Positions 1-12,821 are shown, numbered from the stretch's first letter. The stretch is DNA of 64,000 nucleotides from Prostheceraeus crozeri (GCA_907163375.1 CAJQUW010015625.1:62001-126000); one strand, 5' to 3'. A program made the numbers and translations. Notes: generated by a model not told the origin, from the letters alone.

Positions 1-396
1 AAAATAACTTATATATTAAATAGAGGTTGCAGAAATAACAGCTGACTGCCTAGCTTCAATTAAATTGCGTAGACTGGTCGCCTCAAGACCCATTTCATAG
101 GAATGTAGCAGGTATTCGACCATATAAACGACACATATTAGGCCTACCTATACATACCTATACCTACCTACACCTATACCTACCTAATGACACCTATAGG
201 CCTACAATACATAGATACAGGAATAAAAGCAAGATCATAATAGAACACTATCCAGATTACCCAAATCATCGGTTTTTCACATTAAATATCATTGTAAATG
301 CGAAATATGCTGTGAAAATTGTCCATTCACAGACACATTTTGTAAAAAATTATCAGATTTGATAACTCACATCAGCGATTTTTACATCGTTTTAAC
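1..396. other. Intronic sequence upstream of first visible PRIM2 exon
   Basis: AT-rich sequence with no credible coding region. A short run rich in TACCTA words lies at about 140-205. It should belong to the PRIM2 intron that ends at the acceptor AG at 1605-1606, since the upstream exons of the gene are not in the window. Confidence 0.5.
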
Positions 397-473
397 AAGG
401 TGTTAAAACCTAGGTTTTGACAGGGTTTTAACAGGGGTGTTAAAGCAGGGTTTTAAAACCTGGTGCCACCCTG
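397..473 (-). mobile_element. Solo terminus of a hAT-like DNA transposon
   Basis: Read on the - strand, this block begins CAGGGTGGCACCAGG and continues with repeated TTAAAACCCTG / TTAACACCCCTG words. A CAGGG-type end followed by a subterminal array of one short word is what the complete hAT-like elements elsewhere in the window show, for example 27255-27592 and 45621-47920. No matching partner end was found, so it is either a truncated copy or its other end lies outside the window. The superfamily is inferred from the end motif only. Confidence 0.4.
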
Positions 474-1606
474 TCTCTAAATCTGCCAGCCTATTAAAAA
501 CATTTCATCCGGCTGGTCGGTTGAAATTTAAGTTAAGTGATATACATTATTTAAAATTTAAGTATTTCTCTGTGAACGACCGTATTGACGATGAAAATTC
601 TATAGAATAGATCACAGCAGTTCGGCTTGCGCAATTTGCTCACAATTGAAAACCTACGAAGTCATTTATGTGAACGTCTTTCTCGGGAATCCCTGCCCCA
701 AACTTCCGGAGGGCTAAAATACTGAGATTTTTAGCAAAATATTAGAATTTTCTTCAGTAGAAAAACGAACAAAGATGAAAGTAACAGATTCATCAATAAA
801 TCAACTTTTAGGTGTCTATTCAGTTTAATATTGCTCCAATAGTAAAGCACCAGCTGGCAATTGCTTTACTTCTTTTCGTGCTGTCGACAAAATATGAAAG
901 TGTGATATACAAAAATACAAAATGTGAGAAGTTTGATATTGCAAAAACTCACTACACTAGATACACTACTTCACAATGACCAATGATTCTGTCTACCACA
1001 GACTATAGGTATTAGTAATTTCCTTAGTGGTTAGCACAAAATTGGATCCACCATAATTTCTGATTTTTTTGCAGAAGATTGGTAGATTACATTAGTGCCA
1101 TTCCTCTCTGGTGTCATCGGAGTTTTTCAAGCAACATTTCGGATTGTCAGCTATTTAAAATAGATTAATTACTATTATCTTTTATTACTTACTGGGTACT
1201 TACCGGAAATTTGTTGTCGCTGAGAGATTACCTTCAAATTTCCGCGAAATAAGCTATTAGGCCTTGAATGGACCGGGATGGTAACTACTAACGGAATTGA
1301 TATAACCCTACTATTTCCATTTTCTGACATCTATTAGCCACTTACTACCGAGTGGAAATTAAATCCGAGTAAAAGCAAACTTTTCTCTGAAAACGATCCA
1401 GATTGTGACGAAATACACATCGCTTTTACTTGCGCTTTCCGTCACTTAAATATTCGTAGAGTACGTGGATTCCCATTGATGTATCAAATCTTTACGAACA
1501 GCTTCATCGGTTTCAGATGTCTGCATTTTCTAGCCTTCTAGAGGTTATAGAATGTTAAATTGTCTCATTATGATTTCCACTGTTCAGTTCTGGTTCTGAA
1601 TTGTAG
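474..1606. other. Intron, no gene seen
   Basis: No open frame with recognisable protein similarity on either strand. It ends in a pyrimidine-containing tract and AG at 1605-1606, directly before the PRIM2 exon. Confidence 0.5.
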
Positions 1607-1996
1607 GTGCCCTTCACAGAAGTCTTAGATCTAGTTCGAAATCGAAGAGTTGTCCTAAGCGGCGGCATGGCCTACGTGCCGGAGAACGATTTGACAAGTT
1701 TGGTGGCTGCACGATTTCGGGCTCATCTCTCTCATGCCCTGTCTATCACTAGCCGCGCTCTCCCGTATCTGGAGGAGGATACTAGACTCTTGCCAATTCT
1801 CTCGTCCCTTAGTAAGCGCTATCTCGGCGAGGAATTCGGTAATCGAGAGACAACGACCGACGTTGTAACCGCCGACCAAATCGACAATCTCGCCAAGGTT
1901 CACTTCCCACCTTGCATGCAGCAGCTTCATCAGGCGTTGAGGCGTGATAGTCACTTGCGACACGGTGGAAGGATGCAATACGGACTCTTCCTCAAG
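1607..1996 (+). CDS. PRIM2: DNA primase large subunit, internal exon
   Basis: This 390-nt exon encodes 130 residues of the primase large subunit, which with PRIM1 and polymerase alpha makes the RNA-DNA primers for nuclear replication. It opens VPFTEVLDLVRNRRVVLSGG and carries the conserved blocks AYVPENDL, FPPCMQQLHQALRRDSHLRH and GGRMQYGLFLK. The Cys at codon 1913-1915 is the first of the four 4Fe-4S ligands (human Cys287). Boundaries are AG at 1605-1606 and the donor GT at 1997-1998 (AAG/gtattt). The frame is phase 0 at both ends and joins the exon at 17165 without loss. The exon covers the end of the N-terminal helical domain and the start of the cluster domain. The lack of stops and the strong conservation indicate a working gene. 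Upstream exons are outside the window. Confidence 0.93.
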
Positions 1997-3059
1997 GTAT
2001 TTTTTCGTACTCCATATTGTACAAATCATAACTCAGGCTTGCCGTTGGAGAGATTCAATTATTTCCGTTTCCACAAAAAAATGCATGAATTATAATCAAT
2101 AAAAGTTTCCATTAACCTTGGGATCGAAATCCCGAAAAATTCGAAATAGCTTCTCAGCATGGCATTTATTGAACGATAATCGCTTGAAAGTGTCGAAATT
2201 TCTTTTAACAAATTTTTTTGCCTTACCCTGACTCACATAATTTTGTCTATTTCTTCAATTCATGAATTAGTAAACAGGAACTGAAAAATTCATTTCCGGG
2301 CACTCTTATGTCTAAAAGTAGTACGGAGTTTGCATGCACTGTAAATCAAAGACTTACACTTGCAGTATATCTCGGAATTTCAACATTTATAATTTGTCTA
2401 TTGAGTTGTCTGAACGAATTCATCTGACCTCAACCTCGCAGTCTATGGTGCACCTCCTATTGAAGGTTTATGTTTGATAATTATCAAACGTGTCATATTT
2501 TTTCAATATATGTGTATAGTTTTCCTTTTAAAACTGTAAGAAAGTTTATACTCATCATAGAATTGTAACTCAACTATGATTTGAAAATAATGGACTCTAT
2601 AATTAATAAAGTATCCTACCATTGCTGTTGAAAGAAGATTAAGTAATCAGACAACCTCAATGAATGGTTGACGGCCTAATGTATGTGATAAAGAACGATT
2701 GGTTTTTCTGTTACATACGGCATGTTCTGACATCGTGGACAGACTTTTAAAAAAGCAAGACTCATCATTTGCTCTAAAGCATGCTATTGTCTCTATTGTT
2801 GGCAAAATCACTTCTTCCTCAAGTGTAAATCTTCTATTAAAAAGCTTCTTACAACAGCGAATTCACTAGACCACCCTTTGGTCGAAATAATCCCGATAAT
2901 CCGTGGAAATAGAACGATAGTTGTCTTCTCGCATGCAAGTCGACGACACAATTGTTTTACAGTTATTTGCTACATCATATAGTGATCTAAATAGACAGCA
3001 TGCGTGTCTCTCGTAATCGAAGTATTTTATTCACTTTGCTTGAATTATTTTCTCCGCTT
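1997..3059. other. Start of 15.2-kb PRIM2 intron, no gene seen
   Basis: The intron runs from 1997 to 17164. This first kilobase holds no recognisable element or coding frame. It is AT-rich with scattered short palindromes. Confidence 0.5.
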
Positions 3060-3165
3060 ACCAGTCATCACCACTTTGTGATCAACTTGCTTGATTTTGA
3101 TTCCTACTTTTCCAAATAAAGATTATTATTATCAGTATTATTATTATATTGGTTAAGCTATCAGT
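3060..3165 (+). repeat. Probable LINE 3' tail
   Basis: A pyrimidine-rich stretch ends in CCAAATAAAGATTATTATTA followed by more ATT units. A similar end, CCAAATAAAGATAATTA, occurs at about 6950. A polyadenylation-like AATAAA followed by a short microsatellite tail is typical of 5'-truncated non-LTR retrotransposon copies. No coding part remains, so the family is unknown. Confidence 0.35.
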
Positions 3166-3180
3166 TGCCATCTATTAATT

Positions 3181-3381
3181 GTGGTCTCCGTGATACAGTG
3201 GTTTAGTGCTTGGCCTAGCGATCTTTCGGTCCAGAGGCGGAGCCCCGAAAGTGTAATTGGAAGTCGTCAAGAAGGGCATCCGGACTTGAAGTACCACACG
3301 GCTCCAGATTAAAGCCTGACTATGGCAGCACCGTCCAAGTCCCCAAATAAAGGGAAGGAGTGACGCTAAACCATCATCATA
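3181..3381 (+). mobile_element. tRNA-derived SINE, copy 1
   Basis: First of three copies of one SINE family in the window. The head GTGGTCTCCGTGATACAGTG followed by TTTAGTGC resembles a tRNA A box. The B-box region reads GAGGCGGAGCCCC here and GAGGTTGAGCCCC in the copy at 6091. Downstream are the shared core words GGAAGTCG and AAGGGCATCC, then AGCACCGTCCAAG and GTGACG near the 3' end. Copies diverge by substitutions and small indels, as expected for independent retroposition events mobilised by a LINE. Confidence 0.75.
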
Positions 3382-4289
3382 TCATTGCGAGATATCATCG
3401 CGCTCGGCCCAGTAGAGTATAAATCAATTGTACATTTTGACTTTTACTTTTACTTTTTACTTTTACTCAGGGGTCTCACTCGTCAAAAAATTTGGAAGGT
3501 CGACCAGCTTATTAGTCAGGTGGATACATTGTTGATGGTTCAATAGAAATGGGCCTGATGGTAAAATCATAAATTGCGGACAATTCAAACAAATATTGTG
3601 CAATATGGGCCAAGTTTGATCTAGCTCTGAGAATTCCAATAATTGGTCTATTATTGAAGATTAATGTGATCTTTGTGTGTCTGCGACTTCACCCTATCAA
3701 CACGTAGGCTTGAAAAACAGCAATTAATCTACTCTAGGTTAATCTCAAAATAATGTGGAGGATCAGTGTCTCAAACATTTATCACTAAAGCAAATGTTGT
3801 TTCCTAAGAAAGAAAGGATTCAAGAATGATCTATAGTTTCTGGCGCGAATGTCAAGGACTGGCGTGAACCTTTAGCAATTCTGCGCTAAGAACACTAATT
3901 TGAAATAACGACGTCTATTGCGCTTAAATTAATGCCAGTCGTAACAAGTATTATTTCAAAGCCGATCTTGACAGTTATTAGCAGTCAAGCAACTTAAAGT
4001 TTGTATAAAATGATCACGCTATAGTTTAGCAAAAAATGATGGATTTGTATATCATTGCGCAATGCATTTCCTTCGACTTTTTCAGATAACATACCTTTGT
4101 CAGTAGAGAACTCAGTCGTTCAGGGTGAACTTTCTGCACTGCCTTATTGACCTACGGAATCAAAATAAAATTTTAACCAAACTCACATGAAAGTGAATTT
4201 TACGGCCACTGAACTGCGTGTGGAAAACTCATCCGAGGATTAGCCATCCGCGGAAAACTCATCCACGAGATGTTCTAATTTGACATTTC

Positions 4290-4420
4290 CAGGGATGGTC
4301 CGCATGTGAGTAATGTGAGAAAATGTGAAAAGTTTGGTTGGGTGTGAGAAAACGTGAGAAATTGTGAGAAACAGGGAAAGATGTGTGAGAAATATGTCTT
4401 TTTGAGAAAATTTGTCTTCA
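4290..4420 (+). mobile_element. Solo hAT-like terminus with GTGAGAAA array
   Basis: The block begins CAGGGATGGTCCGCATGTGAG and continues with about eight imperfect copies of TGTGAGAAA. The CAGGG start plus subterminal word array matches the style of complete hAT-like elements elsewhere in the window. No partner end or target duplication was found. The open frames reported here on the - strand are low-complexity artefacts. Confidence 0.4.
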
Positions 4421-6090
4421 GTTCTATCCGATAAAAACATTGCATCAGATCTACATCTCTACAATCATCATAAAGTGCTTGGTTGTAAGGTTGATGATCA
4501 ACAAAATGCACAAATCTTTTCTTCCCTTGATCACATGCGCTGAGTATCAGCTCTCCTTCTACATGCAGCCTATATTAAGTTGCAAAAGGCTGTAAATCCG
4601 CATGCTTCCTCTATTGGAGGGGCTGCAATTAGGACACCCAGCTTTATTCGGACATACCACCTGCGAACAGAGCACAACCTACCAAAAATTACTGCTATTT
4701 AGACACTAAACAGTCCTATTTAGGATATTTTCATTACTTTTTGTGATATGGATTTAAGTTCGATCTTAGCGCTCTTTCCAGCATCAGCGTGTTCTTGCAG
4801 CTACTGTCCTCATCAAGAAAGTCTAAATTCCAGTAAAAAAAACAGAGGCGTTGCTTCATCACGAAAACGTGCTTCCATGCGATCAGTGGTGACGAGTTAT
4901 CTATGATTCATTGAAGTGAATCCGTCCGTTTTCTTAACGATTCTCAACGAAAAGAGTAGATCTTTAAATGAAGAACTGCATTAGCTGGAAGAAAGTACCC
5001 CATGCAGTGCAAATGTAGACTGTGTGGAATGAACATTGCGCACACTGTGTCGCGATGAACAAGATGACATAGACGATTCCATCGTGTAGGCGTAAGTGAT
5101 GAAGAGGAATAGTACCTGCCGGGCGATCCAGAACCGATAGTCGGGGAAAATAAAGTTCATCAGTGCGTTTACTGCACCTGTAGGTTTGAGCACTGCAGAA
5201 AGGTATTGAAACGGGTGTACATACGCAATACTGAGTAGGCCTATTGCGTTAGTATTCTTTAGTGCTTTGCCTCAGTATTATGAATTTAATTTTTGGAATT
5301 AAAAGGTTTACAAACAAATGGAAATCAATTAAAAGCAATGGAAGCAAGCGTACAACGATAGATAAGACCCCAAGCGATGGTTGCATTATTGGCAAATTAT
5401 GGCCCAAAGGAAGGATGTTCAAAACATTCAGGTGTTGTAGAATTGCAGTGAAAGTGGTCTACATGAGAGCTATTGAATTGTCTGAAGCTTACTTAGATCT
5501 CGAATCCATCAATTTAATTGTTCGCTGTTGGGTCTGAGGCCGGATCCATTCAGACACAAAGTTTCCTGTCTTATTAACGATTGCAAAACAAATATTTGTC
5601 ATCCAAGAGTCAAGCAACCGATCCAATCCCTTAATTCAGTACGGTCGTTGAGCAAGAAAGGCAGAATCTCTCCACTTGTCTTGAAATTTTCAGTAATTAT
5701 TGCTAACTAGATTACTATTAGAACAAATAAAAATTACTAAAATATAACTAGTTTTTCAGAAATATACTTTAAAAGCCTATAGTTAGAAAAACACCACAAT
5801 TGATGAAAAGCATGACTCTCATTTTGTTGCGAGTTGATTTGTAGATGTAAACTGAAGCTACATCATGGTCTGTAGATATTCTGAAACGTTGGAATATGCC
5901 ATCAGTGTATAGTCCAGCAGATATTACACAATCAAGCTTAAATATATTGTGTTAATAATTTAATATCATTAGACATCATTGGACAAATTCACAATGCCTG
6001 CGTTTGAAAATTAGTCATGAGGTTGCTCATGCAAATATCGCAAAACTGCATTATATAATAATCAAATAGTAGATATACTAGTATATAGTA
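4421..6090. other. Intron, nothing recognised
   Basis: Short open frames at 5262-5537 and 5528-5710 (+) have no recognisable domain, similarity or splice logic. I see no tRNA, repeat array or transposon end. This is treated as anonymous intron. Confidence 0.4.
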
Positions 6091-6281
6091 GTGGTCTCTG
6101 TGGCACAGTGGTTAAGTGCCTGGCCTAGCGATCTTTTGGTCCAGAGGTTGAGCCCCGAAGGTGTCATTGGAAGTCGGCAGGAAGGGCATCCAACTAAAAG
6201 TACTACAACGCTCCATAAGTCTGACTATGTCAGCACCGTCCAAGCCCCAAGTGTGGGGAGTAGTGACGTAAAAGAAAAGAA
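6091..6281 (+). mobile_element. tRNA-derived SINE, copy 2
   Basis: Same family as 3181-3381. This copy is best preserved at the head: GTGGTCTCTGTGGCACAGTG, then GTTAAGTGCCTGGCC, and a B-box-like GGTTGAGCCCC. The core words AAGTCGGCAGGAAGGGCATCC and AGCACCGTCCAAGCCCC follow. The open frame crossing it is a chance translation of the SINE. Confidence 0.8.
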
Positions 6282-6739
6282 AGACATAGTACTAGTATAT
6301 ACATAATACTCGCATGCTATTGCAATAAAGTTATATGCTAGACATTATCAAATTACTTGAATTGCATATAATACTTTCCGTGATGTTCCCTCTTTCAAAC
6401 CTTAATTTCAAGTAAATGGTGCATGCTGAACGACTGCTCTACTTGACGCGATACCCGGAGGCTCTTCTTTGCAAGCTCGATTCTTTAGAACCGCATTTGA
6501 AAAATGGGACTATCATTATAGATGGAGATTCGTGCTTCACGACTAATCGTAACTTTCTTGTAGCATCACTTCATTGTTCTCAAACAAATCGGAACACAGG
6601 TCAACTCTGTGAAACAGCCGGTGATAAACGATGCTTGCTGAATGAGAATACATCCATGACCGCTTGTAATACAGCAAAAACATTTATACGGCTGTGTCAA
6701 ATTTCCATTCAACATTTCCAAGGTAAAACTTCGGTTTAC

Positions 6740-6975
6740 TCGTTTTTATCAAGCATAACCGCCATGGCCGCTTCACTCCCTCTGCAAATATGTATCCACT
6801 ATGTCTATCTGTGTCCAGTGCCCACTCGCTGATTCATTTCTTTCCGTGGTGGTCAGGAGGCCTTGAACTTCTGACTTCTCGTCCCGCTTATCTTGTGTAT
6901 TATGTTGCTTGCATTTCTTATGTAATGTGTGTACCAATTGCTCATTGTACACCAAATAAAGATAATTAAAAGATC
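6740..6975 (+). repeat. Probable LINE 3' end fragment
   Basis: The block ends TGTACACCAAATAAAGATAATT, similar to the tail at 3060-3165, and is preceded by a cytosine- and thymine-rich 3' UTR-like stretch. No reverse transcriptase is left. The open frame 6416-6832 just upstream has no recognisable domain. It may be chance or very old LINE coding sequence. Confidence 0.3.
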
Positions 6976-8516
6976 CTCATTTGACAGATTCAACATTAGA
7001 TCAATTTATTTAATTCCTTCAAAGCAGGCCTTTTTTTACATAGTGACAACATGACTTTGTGTCATCTTGCCCTTTATTTTAGTCATGTTGTCAGCGTCAT
7101 TGAGTCATGTTGACATTATTTGTTTTGCCCTTTGTCAGGTGCGATTTCATTGCAAATTCAACACATTTTATACTCGTTTATCGATGCAGGTGGTTGAAAT
7201 AAAGAACCGGAAGAGATGGCTGTTATGTCTATTTAGGTTTTGGCGATTTATGAAATATCCTACAGCGAGTGCCTCCTCTGGGCATGGGGCAACACATTGG
7301 GCTACGCATTCTTAATTGAGTAATTATACAACTAAGATGTATTAATTGTTAGCAGACAACATTTGATGTGCTCAGCGGGATATTTGCCAAGAACTACACA
7401 GTAGAATGACCTATATCTTTCTAGTTATTAACATGTTGAGATGACTTCCATCATTGATTGTTGAAACATGACAGGTCTGCAAGTTTCAGGAATTTAATCC
7501 GTTATATAAGCATGTGTTTCACAACTTTCTGTCAAGACAGTTACTTGAGATCTGCTTGACAGGGAAAGTAGGACTTTTGACATGCAATATGATCTTGATT
7601 ATTGTGACGAAATTAAAAGTCTCTTAGTCATCACCGAATGCAGATCTCAACTCGATCGCCTCATTCATTTCATCCTTGTCGTTATCACCGTGCGTACGAC
7701 TCGATCCGCATAATTTGTGCTTTGCTTTCACTTTTATTCTATATTAATCGACTCCTCCTACAGCTATTGATAGCTACCATCCTTTCAAGCAGGTTGGAGC
7801 ATTCTTGAATTTAAAGTTTTTATGCTAATATAATGTCTTGATTACAAATGTACGTTTGTATTCAATTCCTGTAGTTTTGAGATTCATGAGTAGTCATACT
7901 GCTCATTAGTGTTCTGTACATGTTAAAATTATTCCTGAAAACCTTCCAACTTAAGCAGTGATGTGAACCGAGCTTCCATGATTTTCAATTTCAAGGCCTG
8001 GGCTAGTCCAAGCTTATACAAAAATTACTCTACATTTTAGCAATGCATTATAGAACTCAGAATCTTCTGAAATCCTTTATTCTTGTACAATGTACATGTA
8101 TGACTCTGAATGACTATTTGGAAGTACACATATTTTGTCCTACTGTACATTATTGCGGATTCAACCTAAATGAATTACATAAGAATAGTAATTACAGTCT
8201 GTGAAAGTATGGGAATGCGAATACTATCGGAACGAAAAACTGACGACATAGTATTCTGTGGACTTGTTGTGAAAATTCCATTATTCCTTTCTGAAAATGA
8301 CGGCGGAAATTATGGAATCTACATAGGCCTACAGATTTTCAACTCATGGAAACATGGGTTCCCGGGCTCAGGATTTAGGTAGAGGAACGTTGAAGGAGGC
8401 TACGTGTCCAGTGACAGATGAGATCCCAAGAACTTCCCCAAGTCTGAGGCTACAAACCTAGTTTCCATCATCAAACTACCTTTCTGGTAAACAAGGCCAA
8501 TGTGAAGTTGCAGTAT
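6976..8516. other. Intron, nothing recognised
   Basis: AT-rich sequence with only short frames (for example 7067-7315 and 8170-8382) that resemble nothing I know. It ends at the left terminal repeat of the hAT at 8517. Confidence 0.4.
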
Positions 8517-11360
8517 CAAGGTGTCTACAAGGCCTGGATATCCTGGATAAATCCTGATTTTGAAAATTTGGCCTTGATATCCTGGATAAATCCTGATTTC
8601 GTCGAAATTAAAAGTTGTGGAAAACGTCCTGAGCTACATTTTTAACGTTTACAATAATGTAAACAAAATGTAATTATGCTTTTCGGTGACTTCATCTTCG
8701 TTTGTGCTCTTCGATCTCATCTGATAGCGTAAAATAATGATCGTGTGTGTTTTCTTTCTGTTTCAGGTTACATGTGCTAATTTAAGGTTTTTTCGTATAC
8801 ATGAATTTTCGAACTCGGTGGGTGTCTCAGACTTCGAAAACAGATTAGCGACTCCTATTTTGTAGCTGCATTCAATGACTATCAGTTAGTGAATCTTGTT
8901 CGTCGTAGTGTCGACTTTCCCACATCCTTGAATTCAACTACATCATCTTCAATGAATGCTGATGCATCTTCATCGATGCACACAAGTAAAATTTCTACAA
9001 TTAACCCGGAAACGTGAACGGCTCCTATTGCGGCAGCTATGAAAAAATGAAGTTGTCAACGCAGAAATAATTTGGGCCTTGGATATGGTAAAGAAACACC
9101 GTTCACAACGATCATGTGATGATCAACAATCTATATTTCAAGCGATGTTCAAGAGCCACCGTGTTGTTGACAACATCCAAATGGCCAAAGATAAGTTAGG
9201 CTACGTTGTGACTTTCGGACTATCTCCACATTTTCAGAAAGAGATACTAGCCAGAGTACATACGTCCAAGGAGCTTAGCATACCTTTCGATGAGGCATTA
9301 AACAAAATTGTTCAAAGGGGACATCAAGATCTGTGGATTAGATATTTCAACGAGCACTGGTGTTATGGTTAGTGATTATGTAACGTCAGTATTTCTCACT
9401 CACTCGAAAGCTGAAAACATATTTGAAAGTGTCAATAAGGCATTGGATAAAATTAGTGGCTCATTTGTTGATGTCTTCAATAGATTGTTGCAAATCAGCA
9501 TGGCAGTCAATCATTTCACTGAAGATTTTCTGAAAAATTTCAGCACAAGTGTGGGAAGGAATTGCTCCAAACAGGTGCATACTCGTTACATGTCATTCGT
9601 GAGTGGAGCATTGCAGTATGGATTGAAAAAGTACTTGGGATTTGTCAACTGTACTGCAAAGCATGTACTACCTTTTCAAAGATTCTCCTGCACGCAGGGC
9701 TGATTATTGGCCACACATATTACAGGTTCAACCGCATTTCCTAAGTCTTTTTGCAAATGCGGTTAGGTACAAAACAAAGATGTATGTAACAGATCAATAG
9801 AGATTCTACCGAACATTGAGAAATATTGCGTCGATGTGAAACCTCAACCCCATGTAGCATCATTCTCAACAGTCGTTGACGCAATCAATGACCCATTTCC
9901 TGCAGCGAAGCTGCATTTTTTCAGCTCCGTAACGTCTCAGTTTGAGCCATTTCTACGGCTGTTTCAACACGACAAGCCTATGATTCCATTTTTACACGGT
10001 TTTCTCATGGGTCTTGTCACAGATAATGTACTCGTACATTGAAAAGATTCGTTAAGGCATCGGTCATGCCGGAGGTGGGGACAGACGCTTCCAAAATTCT
10101 GATGCGTGATCTGAATAACGATGCAAATCTGAAGGAAATATCGCAAGTGGATCTGGAATTCGGAGCCAAACGCAGCATCCCAAAGAATTCTCATTCACGC
10201 AGAATGTTGGAGTTCGGTCAAGCCCCTCGCTATTGCCTTATGGCCTTTTAAAATACTTGAGAGGAGTCCGCTGAAACACGATCTTGTTAAAGACGCTGCA
10301 TCACTCTCCGCTTGTCATTTTAACCAAGTCTTCAACGCTTTGCGAAATGCGTTTTGACATTTTATTGAACAGAATGATCGATTCCAACTGCATTTCTGTA
10401 TCTCTGGCTGATTGGGCAAAGCAGGAATATTCCGACTTCATTCAATCAGATCTAGCGAAAAAGGAACTACAGGTAAATTTCACTGGTACTGCATGCATCA
10501 ATACCAAAATTTAACTGCTTAATGTTTTCTTTAGAAATCTGACATCGACAAACCTTGATTGGACGACCTCTACTGCAGTCTTCTGCGAAACAAAGAAAGT
10601 TCTTAACACCTGTGGGCAGTAGTGAGAAAGGTTTTGGTCTGATTCCATGGTCAAGCGGCAGTAGAAGGTGTTTTCAACACAAGCAAGGATATGCTAATAG
10701 AGAATCTTCATGAGAGTTCTATCTTGGCGAAACGTGTGGTCCATAACGCCATTCAGTATTATGGAGGGGTTCTGCATGTTTCGCTAACTGCTTCCTTGAT
10801 AGAATCGCTTAAGTATTTATGCCGGCAACGTGTAATGGCACTCGAACTAAAAAGGAATGAAGATCAGCAAGTTAAAGGCAAACGTGTTGCTGAACTGGAT
10901 TGTGAATTGAACAATATTGAGACTCAAAATTCGATCACTAGAGAAAAAGTGTGAACTTTACGATCGAGCTACGGTGCTCAAAAACTTGAAGACTAGTTTG
11001 TGACCACTTGAAAACCAGATAAAAGCGTAATTCGTTTTATAACTGAGTGTTTGAAAAATATATCAATGTAGTGTTGAAACATGTAGCACAGTTATTTTTA
11101 GGCCTTAATGAGACAAAACGATTTTACGGCTATTATTGATGCTTTGGAATTAGGCGTTCTATTAGACACAAAAAAACAGGAAAAAGAGAAATACGAAATA
11201 CCTAGTAGGTAACGGTACTGTTAAAATGGCGATAACACGAGATGGTCATTTTATGACCATAATAAAAATTTCGATAGGCTCCTTGATTTTTGCAATAATA
11301 TCTCCTGGATATCCTGGATACCTCCTGGATTTGAAAATTCCTGATGTAGTAGACACCCTG
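8517..11360 (+). mobile_element. Decayed hAT-superfamily transposon
   Basis: The left end is CAAGGTGTCTAC and the right end, reverse-complemented, is CAGGGTGTCTAC. Both ends continue with repeated (C)CTGGATATCCTGGATA words. AGTAT directly abuts both ends (8512-8516 and 11361-11365), giving a 5-bp direct repeat. An 8-bp duplication, usual for hAT, is not preserved. The 2844-bp body holds a broken transposase on the + strand. Frame breaks and substitutions throughout show an old, inactive copy. Confidence 0.8.
9079..10954 (+). pseudogene. hAT transposase remnant, six broken frames
   Basis: Fragments lie in order in different frames: 9079-9372, 9308-9703, 9836-10042, 10039-10251, 10284-10514 and 10691-10954. 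Recognisable blocks are RSCDDQQSIFQAMF near the N-terminus, PFDEALNKIVQRG with the first catalytic Asp region, AKLHFFSSVTSQFEPFL, and the C-terminal block ML(I)ENLHESSILAKRVV followed by a basic, charged helix. These match the layout of a hAT group found as stand-alone transposases and domesticated genes in animals. At least five frame breaks separate the parts, so no working protein is made. The family call rests on remembered motif similarity. Confidence 0.75.
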
Positions 11361-12476
11361 AGTATTCAACAAGATACTTCTGAAAGATAAATTAATGCCA
11401 TGGCACTAAATGAAGCGATAATTAAAACTAAAGCGTCTTTATTTTTGAGATAATTGTAGTCTACTCCGATTTACAACTCGATCTAATTCGAATGACATAT
11501 TGACGCTAGATTATGAGTTAGTTTTGGTACTGTTTGCTTATTGGTTCAGTAGGCCTATGATAAGCTACCTTTTGGCCCACATTTCAGGATCATGACATGT
11601 CCAGCTTTCTCCATTTATATCGATGCCTCGTTGCTTGCACAGTATTAACGGTGACAGATAACACTCTTTTGATGTCGCACTCACAAGTGGTAGTTTCTGT
11701 TTACCTATTAAGAGTTCGGATAAGTTGCATAATTCACTGTTTCAGTAAGCAACTTGCTTGGCCCATGAGTCCTGACGAAAGATAGTCTGAAAAGTATGTC
11801 CAATATGGCCTGTAAGATACATGTCAGACTCGGTCAGAAAGATCGTCCGAGTCTGAAATTCAGATCTGAGCACCTAGAGTAATTATTAATGACGCAGTTC
11901 AGCAACCGACGTTTTTAGCTACTTCCAGTGAGAGTCCAGCTTCTCAATCATAATTACAATGTCACTTTCAAGTATTAACGAACCGGAGGAGGCTACAAAT
12001 CAAAAGAAAGCAGTTGAAATAAGTTTTGGCCAGTCAACACGAACCGAATCGAATTTCTATCGAATCGCAATTTCGAATCAAATCCCGAAGTTTCGCAGGT
12101 CCCTATGACAATTATTACATAGTCTTATGCAGTAACATATATTATTTATAGGATTTGGAAAATGTGCCCTTTTTGGCTAAAAAGTCATGTTGTAGCAATT
12201 TCTTAAAAAAAAGCCCTGCTTCAAAGTGCAAGAAACACACCTTAATCATGCAATATAGAGTGTAGCGGGCAAATGTAGCTAAGTAGACAAACGATTGACA
12301 GAGAAAGTGCTCCGTTCAGTGAGTGCAATGCTCTAAACAAGTTGTCTGATATATCCTTTGTCATGTTGAGAAATTGAACGTGATGGATGATGATCATGAG
12401 GATGACTCAAATTAAACTGCAATGTAAGCGTAAACATCGCACAATCTCATCAACTAAATAGTTTAAGCATGTTGAT
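11361..12476. other. Intron, nothing recognised
   Basis: No coding frame or element end was identified. A run containing repeated CGAATC words lies at about 12040-12090 but has no clear structure. Confidence 0.4.
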
Positions 12477-12821
12477 TTAACATTGACATTGGCAAAAGTT
12501 CATTACTAAATCAAGTAATGCACCTTCAACACCTTTATTTGACCTGCAAGCAGCCAATCCCATTCTCAAATGTGATTGAAAGAAAGGATAATTTTTCCGA
12601 TGGATCAATTTTCGCAGTGCAATGAACATATATCTCATTGCCTCATGTGCTTTGATGCCCATCCTATCTTCTAAGTCCTCGTTATCTCCTATTCCCTGGT
12701 TTGTCGGGTTCACGCCCGTGAAAGTTGATGACATTGACACCGTGTGTCTCATGTCCAGGGATGTTGATTTTATGTTGCGGACACTCACCAAGTACATGAA
12801 TGCTAGCATTAAGCGAAATTC
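12477..12821 (-). pseudogene. Unrecognised open frame interrupted by element X1
   Basis: On the - strand an open frame runs from the X1 insertion site (12821) down to 12477. It ends in a segment with blocks AHEAMRYMFIALRKLIHRK and FFQSHLRMGLAACRSNKGVE. Skipping X1 and one copy of its 8-bp duplication, the same frame stays open for at least another 90 nt on the other side (beyond 13470). I do not recognise the protein and see no catalytic motif. It could be an old host exon, a transposon fragment or chance. X1 itself contributed the first residues of the longer frame. Confidence 0.25.

Noticed and set aside
1655..2029. 124-residue open frame on the - strand opposite the PRIM2 exon
   Set aside because: Antisense shadow of a well-conserved exon; no independent similarity.
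3181..6281. SINE heads as genuine tRNA genes
   Set aside because: No acceptor-stem pairing and three copies share a long non-tRNA core (AAGGGCATCC, AGCACCGTCCAAG).
6416..6832. 138-residue open frame as a gene
   Set aside because: No domain recognised, no splice context, adjacent to a LINE-like 3' tail; composition compatible with chance.
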